Source of the DNA: Vanessa cardui | Taxonomy: Eukaryota > Arthropoda > Insecta > Lepidoptera > Nymphalidae | Reading direction: 5' to 3' | Assembly: GCF_905220365.1 (NCBI RefSeq) | Contig: NC_061136.1 | Coordinates: 11,697,702 to 11,761,701, forward strand | Length of the DNA: 64,000 nucleotides | Shown here: piece after piece, positions 1 to 9,065 of the stretch | How the letters are laid out: each line of letters starts with the position of its first letter | Position numbering within the stretch: position 1 is the first letter of the stretch | Program-made: the position numbers and the translations under genes | Notes under the pieces: model-generated | The model's input: only the letters and a program-made list of their open reading frames with translations | Told to the model about the DNA's origin: nothing | Databases searched by the model: none

Positions 1-48
1 ATAATCAGTTTCAAATATGAAGAGCAAATCGCTACTGCAAGCACGCAC

Positions 49-198
49 CGAACACAGCCCTGGAGGTCTCGGCGGACACGACGCCCGTGAGCATGGGCAC
101 GCGCTGCTGCTTCGCCTTCAGCGCCTTCGCCGGCGCCTCGTGCACCAGCGGCGGCAGTGCGCGTCTGTCGTCCTCACCTTCCACGCGAGCTCCTGAAC
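49..198 (-). CDS. Cholinesterase-like protein, exon 7 (gene continues off window)
   Basis: Encodes residues 313-362. A charged linker (GSGARVEGEDDRRALPPLVH) leads to PMLTGVVSAETSRAVFG, which fits the family block 'P.L.GV..DEG' that carries the triad Glu; here Glu356 is present. Donor GTGCGT at 48-43 gives a phase-1 end, so further exons (the His region, C-terminus and any transmembrane anchor) must lie left of position 1. A cryptic read-through would stop within about five codons. Confidence 0.75.
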
Positions 199-269
199 CT
201 GTACCAATACTCGCATAGAATCCTCAAACCGGGTACCGTAATGTTTTAATTTATTTTGTTAGTATCTAC

Positions 270-339
270 CCGAGCGGCCGGAGATATCGTCCAAAAACGC
301 TTTTGTGTCTATCATATCCGTACTTATGTCCTTATCCAC
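270..339 (-). CDS. Cholinesterase-like protein, exon 6
   Basis: A small exon, residues 290-312, reading VDKDISTDMIDTKAFLDDIS then GRS, plus the first base of a Gly codon. It is acidic and not a conserved family block; it probably forms the loop between the elbow and the Glu region. Acceptor TCAACAG and donor GTAGAT at 269-264 put it in phase with both neighbours. Confidence 0.75.
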
Positions 340-454
340 CTGTTGAAATGAAAAAAGTAAATTAGGCGTTTCAATAAACCTCGAACAGCGATCTTGCAGT
401 TCAAACGTCCGCTATATAAGCTATTCTATTAACATTCCTTGGAAAAAATCATAC

Positions 455-736
455 CAGTATAATCTTTTCCGCGGGTATTTTTCTCAAACAAATGAGCAAT
501 TGCTCGGCGGGAGCCTTCGGACATCCCGTTTTTTCGGCCAAAGTTTCCGCGTGTTTGTTGGGATCATCTCTGATCGCTCCTGGGGACAGAGGAGCTCCAG
601 ATAAAGCAGCTACTCCAGTGGCAGATCGTCCTTCAGGGGACAAGGCAAGAAGTGAAGCAGCGCTACCTCCTGAACCTTGACCCATTACGACCACTCGGGA
701 TTTATCTCCGCCAAAAAATTCAATATAATCGTTGAT
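455..736 (-). CDS. Cholinesterase-like protein, exon 5 (nucleophile elbow, Ser lost)
   Basis: A 94-codon, phase-0 exon, residues 196-289. The elbow reads VVVMGQGSGGSAASLLALSP. Aligned to an active esterase elbow (GQSAGASAAHLL in juvenile-hormone esterases), the nucleophile serine corresponds to Gly216, with a serine one residue later. The rest of the elbow, including the small residues and the helix SAASLLALSP, is kept. This predicts loss of hydrolytic activity while the fold remains, as in cholinesterase-like adhesion proteins. The acceptor follows GATTACAG and the donor is GTATGA at 454-449. Alternative: an unusual active site using Ser217, less likely because the geometry would shift. Confidence 0.9.
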
Positions 737-1218
737 CTGTAATCATAAAATATTTATTATTAAATATTTATATTATTAAGTGAAATAATGGTAGACCCTA
801 AATTAGGTACTTGAAATTTAAAATATTTTGAAGAAATTAGGCTTACAAACATAACATTATTGACTAGTTGATTTAGCGACTCCGCTAGCGTAGAATTCAA
901 GTTGTCACGAGATGATTGTCATGAGATGCTATTTTAAAGTTTCGGACATTTTATAATATATATATATATATATTGTGAAGCAGCGTGAGCGGCGTAGTTG
1001 ATCATAAGAAGTGTTTGTATATTTAATTATTATCATTATAAATAATTATCAAATAAATACTTAAATATAATAATTGTACTGATTCGAGGTTACATCTTTC
1101 GTCACCATAAATCACGTTATATATAAATATGTATCTACATAGATACATACAAAAACCTCAAATTAAGTTGAAATATTATGGCATTTTAAGATAAACTAAT
1201 TGCAACAGCAATACTAAC

Positions 1219-1356
1219 CCATGACATAGCAGCTCGCAGATCGAACAGGCCTGTGTTTCCTGATGCATCCCTTTGCCCTGTGCTCAAGAAACCAAGAGAT
1301 CCTAAACGATACTGAGCAGTAACTACTATTGTATCCTTTTGAGCAAAGTGTTGACC
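1219..1356 (-). CDS. Cholinesterase-like protein, exon 4
   Basis: A 46-codon, phase-0 exon, residues 150-195. It contains the strand and turn preceding the nucleophile elbow: DTIVVTAQYRLGSLGFLSTG, then GNTGLFDLRAAMSW. This matches the family signature 'V.V...YRLG.LGFL...GN.GL.D...AL.W'. Asp replaced by Leu/Arg around 'GLFDLRAA' is within family variation. Confidence 0.9.
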
Positions 1357-1753
1357 CTAAGGAAAAATAACATATTTGAATAAACGAAATAATATATATA
1401 TATATATATATAAACTAGCGGATTTATTTATTTCGTCACTTTGTTCCTACAAAAGTAAAAGTTGACAAAGTTGACACATGGAGTTTCGCAATTTATAATA
1501 TTAGCAAAGATTAATATAAAAATGGCAAAATGTATTTAAAGTTTTCATTTTGTGATTAAAATATGTAAGCACATCTTGATTACGTAACAATTTCTTTGTT
1601 ACATTGAATATTTGTGAATGTAAAATACAATAACTTTGTTTGGGATCTTTTTCGGATATAAGGCTTAGATTTTAATTTAATAGTCTTGAGTACCTAAGTT
1701 TAATGCTTCAGCTTCTATACTTTTTACAAATAAAATAGAAAAATAATACTTAC

Positions 1754-1818
1754 GCCATACGGTGCAATAGAGCCTGTTCGATAGTTACCGCCATGAATAA
1801 ATAAGACAACGGGACTAC
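1754..1818 (-). CDS. Cholinesterase-like protein, exon 3 (oxyanion-hole segment)
   Basis: A 65-nt exon encoding GSPVVLFIHGGNYRTGS and then IAPYG, residues 128-149. The HGG of 'VLFIHGG' is the family's oxyanion-hole loop and is intact, so the hydrolase fold is kept even though the nucleophile is lost in exon 5. Acceptor TTTCAG and donor GTAAGT are both near-consensus. The exon ends in phase 0. Confidence 0.9.
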
Positions 1819-1971
1819 CTGAAAGAAACATTGAACCAAAATTATGGAAATGTTTATAAATAGATACGTAATATATAACGCCTGAATTCTGCAACTTATT
1901 ATATTATTTTTTCTAATTTATAAATTATTATAATTATTAATGGTTAACTTCGCATTTCATGGAATTTTTAC

Positions 1972-2165
1972 CTTGTTCGTCTCCTGGCATTTTGGGAGAG
2001 AAAATATTAAGGCATAAGCAGTCCTCGTGGCCTACAACGCGTCCCGAACCTTGAGGATCGAGTTGTGGACAAGGCCGGCAGTTAGTTTTGGCCGACACCT
2101 CACCCGCGAGGTATCGACGAACTGGTCGCTGAAACCTTCGAGGACCCAGTGGTGGTTCTGCATAT
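1972..2165 (-). CDS. Cholinesterase-like protein, exon 2
   Basis: Encodes about residues 63-127. The acceptor AG is 2167-2166, giving AG+A = Arg and then YAEPPLGPRRFQRPV. The exon carries the conserved EDCL motif (GHEDCLCLNIFSP) whose cysteine forms the first disulfide of the fold. It also has an extra Cys pair (NCRPCPQ) in the loop. The donor is GTAAAA at 1971-1966; the exon ends on the first base of a Gly codon. Confidence 0.9.
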
Positions 2166-2615
2166 CTATAATGATTAAACTTAATGTTTTATTAACTATA
2201 TGTTAATACGTACCTACGTACATATTTAAATGATGGTTGCTTTCAATTTGAAGAAAATCCATTAATGTGTTCTTTTCAAATTGTTTTTTAATTTTTTAGG
2301 TATCTATTAAAAATATAAAACGAAATATTTGACAATGCTATTTGATATTACTATCTACGGAACTGCTTATCGCGGCATCCGTTAACTTTGCGATTTTGCT
2401 AATGCAAATTTAGGTATGGAACTAGATTATTAAAGTTTGTAATTATTTTAGAAACATATTGAAAACAATATATTAAATATTTAGCAATAAATTACTTAAT
2501 ACAGGCCGACAAGCAAATTGACCATCGGAGGATAAATGAACACCGCCAACAATTGGCTGTTGGTTATTTTGGAAGTTCGTTGTTTCGCACAAAGCGTTAC
2601 AGCTAACAACTATTT

Positions 2616-2658
2616 AAAGTGGACTATACTCAAGAGATTCTTGAGTATAGTCCACTTT
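2616..2658. repeat. Perfect 20-bp snap-back hairpin
   Basis: Arms 2616-2635 and 2639-2658 are exact reverse complements with a 3-nt loop. It lies in intron 1 of the cholinesterase-like gene. It could be a palindromic mobile-element remnant; no coding or known RNA signature is seen. Confidence 0.85.
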
Positions 2659-3244
2659 CTCATTCTTTTTTCATTTGACTCCAAAGATTTTAACCCTATT
2701 TTCTAAAATAAATAAATTTACGTAATGATTACCTTGATATACCTAGTGATGGTTTTACAATGAGACTCTCAGAGTTATTAGGTACCTAAGATAGCAAATT
2801 TTTAGTGACATAAACATTATCAGGATGGAAAATACAATTCTTCGCTTTATTGAAAAGCTTTTCTTATTCTCAAAAATATTAATCGAACTACTTATTAAAA
2901 TTGACTTACTACAATCAATAAAACGGATAATCGTCCAATATCCGAAATGCATTTCGAGGTTCTCGTTTACCTTTATGTTACACATATGGATATAGTTAAT
3001 ATTATACAATATTCTAACATGACTCTGTCGATCATCAATTTTTCAAATGTATTGTCAGGTGATGAAGACAAGGATTTTACAGCTTAAACTAGGCGTGAAA
3101 AGGAGATCTATTGTGCCTTCATGGTGGTGCAGTTAATTCTTCATGAATGTACTGGCTACTACAAAAAACCAACAGGTGAAGCAGCGTCATATGGCTATAA
3201 CCAAAAAATATTTAAAAAAAGCTTGTTAGGTACTACTACATAGC

Positions 3245-3395
3245 TTAAATAAAACTAATTATAACGGATGAATCGCGTATATTAATTTTTTTTTAAACAT
3301 CCCGACGTTTCGAGCACTTTGCAGTGTTCGTGGTCGCGGGTAGACTACCCGTAATTAATATACGCGATTCATCCGTTATAATTAGTTTTATTTAA
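3245..3395. mobile_element. MITE with 42-bp perfect terminal inverted repeats, TTAA ends
   Basis: Arms 3245-3286 and 3354-3395 are exact reverse complements, each with TTAA at the outer end. The interior holds CCCGACGTTTCGAGCACT and related sequence that I recognise as common in lepidopteran genomes. TTAA is the piggyBac target duplication, so a piggyBac-type nonautonomous element is plausible. At 151 bp it has no coding capacity. It sits in intron 1 of the cholinesterase-like gene. Confidence 0.75.
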
Positions 3396-3996
3396 ATGTG
3401 TAATAATCGCGAAAATTTAAGACAACATTACTACATAGCTTTTCGAATTATTATCATACCGTATGCCAAAGTTTCATTATATTTAAAAGCTTTTATTTAA
3501 CCTAACCAATACTACGTAATTAGAAACTAGTAACTAATTTTTTTGCGCGCTAGTTAATTTTAAATATTTCGTTTATCATGGAGACACCTTTAACGATTTG
3601 ATATTAGTTTTAATGAGATACAATTGTGTTTCGGATATTCGAAATTTTCCAAAAAAAATCGATTTTATTAGAAATCGACCTGAGCGTAGCATTATATCTG
3701 AGTCATTCATTGTGTATTTTTTTATAAATTCGCGGCATAAGGACCTACTATTAGTACACTACACTAATACACTAGTTAGCCGCAGAGCCAAGAGAAGTCT
3801 CGCGTTTTTGTGTTTGTTGTCCGGTGTTAGGTTTAAAAGGTGACTTAAATCTTAAGGGAACGTTCAAGATTGCCTCATAGCAATTTTTATCTAAATCGGT
3901 GGATTGTTCGTGAAAGCGTAACAGACAGGCCAGCAGCTATTTGCTATACAGAGTACATTGAATTTGCAATATAAGTACAGATGTTGAAAAATAAAC

Positions 3997-4184
3997 CTTA
4001 TTCCCGCGAAAATATAATATCCTCTTGTATCGTCCTTTATGCCCTCTAGGCGGCCGCTGTATCCATGTCTTTGCGTGAAGACTACCGCAGCATCAGGCTC
4101 TGGCGCAGCAGCGGGAGCTCCACCCATAACCGCTGCCGCGGGCGATACCGCGGAGACCAGTGCACACAACCACAGCCACGACAT
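3997..4184 (-). CDS. Cholinesterase-like protein, exon 1 (signal peptide, N-terminus)
   Basis: First coding exon of an alpha/beta-hydrolase-fold (carboxylesterase/cholinesterase family) protein read on the minus strand. The ATG is at 4184-4182; one extra in-frame GTG precedes it. Residues 1-19 (MSWLWLCALVSAVSPAAA) are a convincing signal peptide, so the protein is secreted or type I membrane. The mature part has the family's N-terminal strand pattern (VVFTQRHGYSGRLEG) and then YYIFAGIR, which continues in the next exon as YAEPPLGPRRF, the family's 'F.GIPYA.PP.G..RF' block. Donor GT is at 3996-3995 and the exon ends after two bases of a codon. The 1.8-kb intron 2166-3996 holds a MITE and a perfect hairpin. 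The seven exons splice in frame to 362 residues, with the C-terminal part off the window. Members without the serine nucleophile (neurotactin, glutactin, gliotactin and neuroligin types) are adhesion proteins; which one this is cannot be said. Confidence 0.85.
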
Positions 4185-5246
4185 CACTAACTTTTAACCG
4201 GATTCGACAACCCACGTTTATTATACTAACACTATTGCTGATATAATTGAAATAACATAATATATAAAATTATATTTTTTATCAACGGAAACTTAAATAA
4301 AGTAAAAAGGATTAATTATTAATCAGGACAAAATAAAATATATTTTAAATTGATAAAGTATTAACCCTGCCTTATAATTGACCATGAAATAACAGAATTA
4401 AATACAAATATTTGCTAACTTGCGAGACACGACCTTGCCAAATATAATACTTCTAATAAACTATTTTAATGTGCGTCCCTTTCTTATAGTTTCATAAGGG
4501 CTTTAGTTTACAAACGTTAGGTAAAGGTATGTAATTAGAAACAAGCCATATATGCCTACGCTGGATTTCTTTTTTTAAATCTTCGAATAAGTGTGATGTA
4601 TTGTTTGTATCCGCCAACAATACAACCATACGGTACATCCGTACCGCCATCCCTGGACGTCGCCATCGTCAAACGTGGTCTTAAGCATGAACACAAAGTT
4701 ATCCTAGCGACCCTCCTTCTCACGGCCTTGTGAAACAGGATATGTGCGAACTCTAAACCAATCGATCAACTATGGGTATCAGACTAATAACATTATAATA
4801 TATAACATATATAATAATATAAAATTTCTTGATCGACTAAGAGTCCACTTGCATGCTTTATTCCATATTTATTAACTTGTGCTCATGTTACCAGAAAACT
4901 AGATATTTTGAATACCTATTTGTTCATAAGTATTTCTATTTAAGTTTTGTTATGTCGTAGACACTTATTCCGTTTGCCAATAAATTACACTTAAATTTTA
5001 ATATATACTTTTAAATCCTGCCCTCTTTTTTGTCTATGGGAGTAGAATTAAACAGAATTATAACAATATAATTTTGAGACATGCGTACAAATTTAAGTTT
5101 TCTTGCATTTGTACACAAGGGATTATTAAGTAACAACACTTAGCCATTACTTGGTTACGTATCGTTATTAATTTAATAATTATATATATTTATGATCAGC
5201 CATAGCTGTTACCACTCTATTATTATTTATCTCCAATCTATTTTCA

Positions 5247-5297
5247 ACCGACTTCCAAAAGGAGGAGGTTATCAATTCGTCTGTAATTTTTTTTTTT
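5247..5297 (+). mobile_element. RTE-like retroelement fragment, left part (interrupted)
   Basis: Reads AACCGACTTCCAAAAGGAGG and then a T-run, a tail motif widely dispersed in lepidopteran genomes. Its natural continuation resumes at about 6190, so the element is split by a later insertion. Similar short pieces occur at about 10050-10115, 21755-21800 and 57925-57960. Confidence 0.6.
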
Positions 5298-6189
5298 TTT
5301 TATTTATTTTATTTATGTACCAACAGAATATACAGAGAATTATATACATGAAAAATGTGTACATAGGGATAACTTATCTCTAACAAGAGATCTCTTCCAG
5401 AAACCCTGAATCTAGTGGAGATTATTTGTAGTACAGATTTATGGTGTAGGTACAATATCAATTAGTTTTATATTATAAAATTCAAGTAGACTTTACGATA
5501 AATTAATATATTACACACTAAATACAAATAAATACATTAATATATACCTATATATATACATATACACATATATATATATATATATATATTATTATTATAT
5601 ACATATATATACATTCAACGTACATAGATACAAAAAAATATATATATATAAATACATACATATAAAATAAATTAAACTTAAGTGGAAAGAAAGTGTTGCT
5701 TGACTCTGATTTTAAACGAATTTATTGTAACATTATTATAGAAAATATTATCGGGAAGAGAGTTCCATAGGCGAGCGGCAACAACGGAAAACGAGTTACC
5801 ATAGGAAGTAGTATTAAAAAATGGTACCTCAAGAGTTTTCGACGCCACACATGCGCGTACTGGTCTTTCACGAGCAGGACAGAACAGAAAACGCTCATGT
5901 AGGTAATCAGGGCTACCATGTTTTAATATTTTAAAAAGAAGCGATAAAATGTGCAAGCTCCGGCGAAGTCGGATAGGAAGCCACTTTAACTGACGTCGAT
6001 ATTGAGAAATGTGATCAAATTTGTGCAGACCGTAAATGAAACGAATGTACAAATTTTGAAGTCTATCTAGTTTGTCAAGCAGCTCATCATTCGCATCAAG
6101 ATAGCAAACATCAGCGTAGTCCAGGATGGGAAGAAGAAGGGATTGTGCAAGTAAAATTTTTGTTTTGAAAGGAAGGAAGTTCTGCAAAC
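5290..6189 (-). mobile_element. 5'-truncated Jockey/CR1-like non-LTR retrotransposon (RT C-terminal part)
   Basis: On the minus strand 6187-5678 encodes 169 residues typical of the region after the reverse transcriptase of Jockey/CR1-type elements: ILDYADVCYLDANDELLDKL, LYIRFIYG, LRRSLHILSLLFKILKHGSP and ARLWNSLPDNI. The catalytic YxDD part is absent, so the copy is 5'-truncated and dead. Toward lower coordinates comes an AT-microsatellite-rich 3' region ending in a poly(A) tail, seen as the T-run at about 5287-5299 on the plus strand. It is inserted in an older RTE-like fragment. Confidence 0.75.
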
Positions 6190-6500
6190 TTTTATGTTAG
6201 TTACCTCATAACTTTTCACTGGGTGGACCGATTTTGATAATTTTTTTTTGTTTGAAAGGTAGTGCTTCCCGTGGGGTCCCATTTTTTTTTTATTTTTTTC
6301 CGATGATGGTATCCATATGAAAACGACATAAGTCTTAAATTTGCATTATGTATATGCGCGACAAATAGGTGAATAACTGAAAATCACGTTAACCAATTTT
6401 GATAATTCTTTTTTTATTATAAAATATATACTTCAAGGGTAATTTGGTGAAACTTTGGTAAGGTTCTGAGCACAGGATCCATGACAAAGTAACGGAACGG
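6190..6500 (+). mobile_element. RTE-like retroelement fragment, right part
   Basis: Continues the interrupted element with TTACCTCATAACTTTTCACT, GGGTGGACCGATTTTGATAA and GCTTCCCGTGGGGTCCC, a familiar lepidopteran RTE tail. No intact ORF is present. Confidence 0.55.
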
Positions 6501-6639
6501 AAGGGAACGGAACAATTCTGAGGAGCACGTTAGCGATACTCAGTCGAATCTTTTATTTATAGGTTATTTGGATATTTGAGTCACCTTCCGTAATGTGGTT
6601 ATGTTTATGTAATTATCATAGTCGAATATTATAATCAAC

Positions 6640-6895
6640 TAGCTACCCACCCCGGCTTCGCACGGGTGCAATACTGATACTAAATATACTACAGAATTTG
6701 TGTATTTACGACATCACATCGCAAACTTCTAAAATTATCAGTGTTTCTTTACTATATTGTTCATGTATTATATACACAAACCTTCCCCTTGAATCAAACT
6801 ATCTTTTAAAAAAAACCGCATCAAAATCCGTTGCGTAGATTTAAAGATATAGGGACAGAGAAAGCGACTTTGTTTTATACTATGTAGTGATGGAA
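6640..6895 (+). mobile_element. Dispersed lepidopteran repeat (RTE/SINE tail)
   Basis: Runs from CTACCCACCCCGGCTTCGCA to ATCCGTTGCGTAGATTTAAA and GCGACTTTGTTTTATACTAT. This arrangement is common in butterfly genomes. It is noncoding and diverged. Confidence 0.55.
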
Positions 6896-7525
6896 CTCCT
6901 ATACGGCTCGCAGTTAGGGTGCTATATGGGGCAGAATTTCTTACTATCTTTAATCAAATTTTGTGTATGTGATGTGATGTCATATGATGTACGAAATATA
7001 GTTGGTCTTTTTCAAAGTTTTTTTGCTGAGTTCGATTACAGCTCTTTCGAGGGATCCTTGTAGTTTACGCCGCGTGACGTATTAAATCCGCATTTTCGAA
7101 AGTCTATTTTTGCTTTATTCGCAAGTTTCCTTTGAAATTGTCGTCGAAGTAGTTTCTGACTCATATAAACGGAACGCTTAATCTATCCATATTAAAAAAA
7201 AATAGTTAGTCAACATCAGCTTCACTTAAAATCAAAAAATAAATAAAAATTTTAACAAAAAGAAAAACCGACTTCAAACAAAACACTATTTTAAAACAAA
7301 TGAATATGCACGAAAAAGTAATAAAAATAATTGCGTATTCAACATATTTTTTAGAGTCTTCCTAAGTTAAATGAAATGAAAAATATTAGACTACTTAAAA
7401 GTCGATTAACGATTATATCATGTAGTTATAATTATTGTTATATTTGGAGCCTGAAACGTAGTACTGACACATATATCCTACGTATTTAAAAAAAATCGTG
7501 TTCCTTTTAAACTTAGTTATATTAT

Positions 7526-7561
7526 ATAATAGTCTACATTTTATATTTTGTAGACTATTAT
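7526..7561. repeat. 12-bp inverted repeat with 12-nt loop
   Basis: Arms 7526-7537 and 7550-7561 are exact reverse complements, in AT-rich intergenic DNA. Confidence 0.7.
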
Positions 7562-7610
7562 GATTATTGACTAATCAATATATTCTAATAACATATAAAA
7601 GCGAAATACC

Positions 7611-7647
7611 ACTTAACTTATTAATCTTCGTGATTAATAAGTTAAGT
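7611..7647. repeat. Perfect 16-bp hairpin, 5-nt loop
   Basis: Arms 7611-7626 and 7632-7647 are exact reverse complements around TTCGT. No terminator role is expected in this genome; it may be a palindromic element remnant. Confidence 0.75.
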
Positions 7648-8424
7648 AATCTCAAGAACTATGAAAGACTTGAAATTTGTCAGGAAAGTTCCTTATAGGG
7701 TGTTAAGTTATAAGAAAAAATAAGAATAGACCAACCCTCTTCCCTACTGTTTAATATTTATTATGTACGTAATAATGTAAAATAAAAAATGAACCCACGT
7801 TTGGTGTATTTTAATGTTAATTTTTCAAAGTAACAATTTTATGAAATTTTTATTTGTAATTTCAAAGGTTCTAAAAGTACGCATTCGAGCGTTCCTCGGC
7901 AATTACGCAGTTTCCCGCTAATTTTCAAATAATTTTAACTTTTATCTTATGTAAAAAATATCGAAACTCCTTCCTACCCCCTAGTAAGAAAACAAAAGAT
8001 ATGGTCGACCCCTCTCCCTCCCTTAAACCGTCTTATGTAATAAATGAATGGCACCCTACGGCAGTAGCATTTTAAATGGTATTTAAGTCTAAAATTTATT
8101 ACATCCAACTACTAACAATAAAAATGAGGGATGTTTTACTATGACAATAACAAATATTTTACCGTGCGGATTTGTTCGTCTGTAATAGATAAAATCAGAA
8201 CCTTTGAACTGATTATACACCAATAATATTTTAATTTATTTCAGTAATATTAAGACCCTTATAGTTACAAATCGGATGCGGTTAATCCGCTTACACAGCT
8301 AGTACATATAAATTTATGAATACGATCGATTTACTTCGTCGATCACAGTATGACCTTTGCTGTCACTATTTAGAAAAAAGATTAATGTTCAATGCAATTT
8401 ATCGGGAAATGTTTTAACATATTT

Positions 8425-8712
8425 AACTTGGTGGTAGGACATTGTGCAAGCCCGCCTAAGTAGGTACCACCCACTCATCAGATATTCTACCGCTAAACAA
8501 CAGTACGCAGTATTGTTGTGTCCCGGTTTGAAGGGTGTATGAGCCAGTGTAACTACAGGCACAAGGGACATAGCATCTTAGTTCCCAAGGTTGGTGGCAC
8601 ATTGACGATGTAAGGAATAGTAAATATTTCTTACAGCGTCATTGTCTATGGGTGAAGGTGACCACTTACCATCAGGTGGCCCATATGCTCGTCTGCCAAC
8701 CTATATTATATA
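8425..8712 (+). mobile_element. Metulj-like SINE
   Basis: Contains ACTTGGTGGTAGGACATTGT, GCAAGCCCGCCTAAGTAGGT, CAGTGTAACTACAGGCACAA, TTAGTTCCCAAGGTTGGTGG and ACCACTTACCATCAGGTGGC in order. I recognise this as the abundant butterfly SINE usually called Metulj; the name is from memory. The copy is nearly full length. The short ORF on its minus strand is not a gene. Confidence 0.7.
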
Positions 8713-8859
8713 ATTTTATTAAATGTTCGCTTATACTCATAAGAACCAATGTAGAACAAATAGAAAAATGAGCATGCAGCAGACCAGTCCAGATTAATTT
8801 CTGACAGACTACTACAGACCAAAAGCGATCGCTTTGTTTATTTAAAACTAGTTGTGCCC

Positions 8860-9065
8860 GCGAACTTGTACGCGTTGGAATTTAACAAAAAAAATATTAT
8901 TGTAGCCTAAGTTACCCCTTATTATATCAGTTATCTGTCAGTGAAAATCCCGTCAAAATCGGTCTAGCCGTTCCAGAGATTAGCCGGAACAAACAGAAAG
9001 ACAGACTCACAAAAATTGTAAAAAAAATGTTATTTTGGTATATGTACCGTACATATGCATTGAGT
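8860..9065 (+). mobile_element. Dispersed lepidopteran repeat fragment
   Basis: Reads GTGCCCGCGAACTTGTACGC, then AAAATCGGTCTAGCCGTTCC and AACAAACAGAAAGACAGACT. This is a well-known repeat pattern of lepidopteran introns, probably the tail of a non-LTR element. Confidence 0.55.

Noticed and set aside
5560..5660. AT-rich simple repeats as an origin or special element
   Set aside because: Ordinary TA microsatellite sequence in the 3' region of a non-LTR element.
8389..8571. 60-codon minus-strand ORF
   Set aside because: Lies within the Metulj-like SINE.
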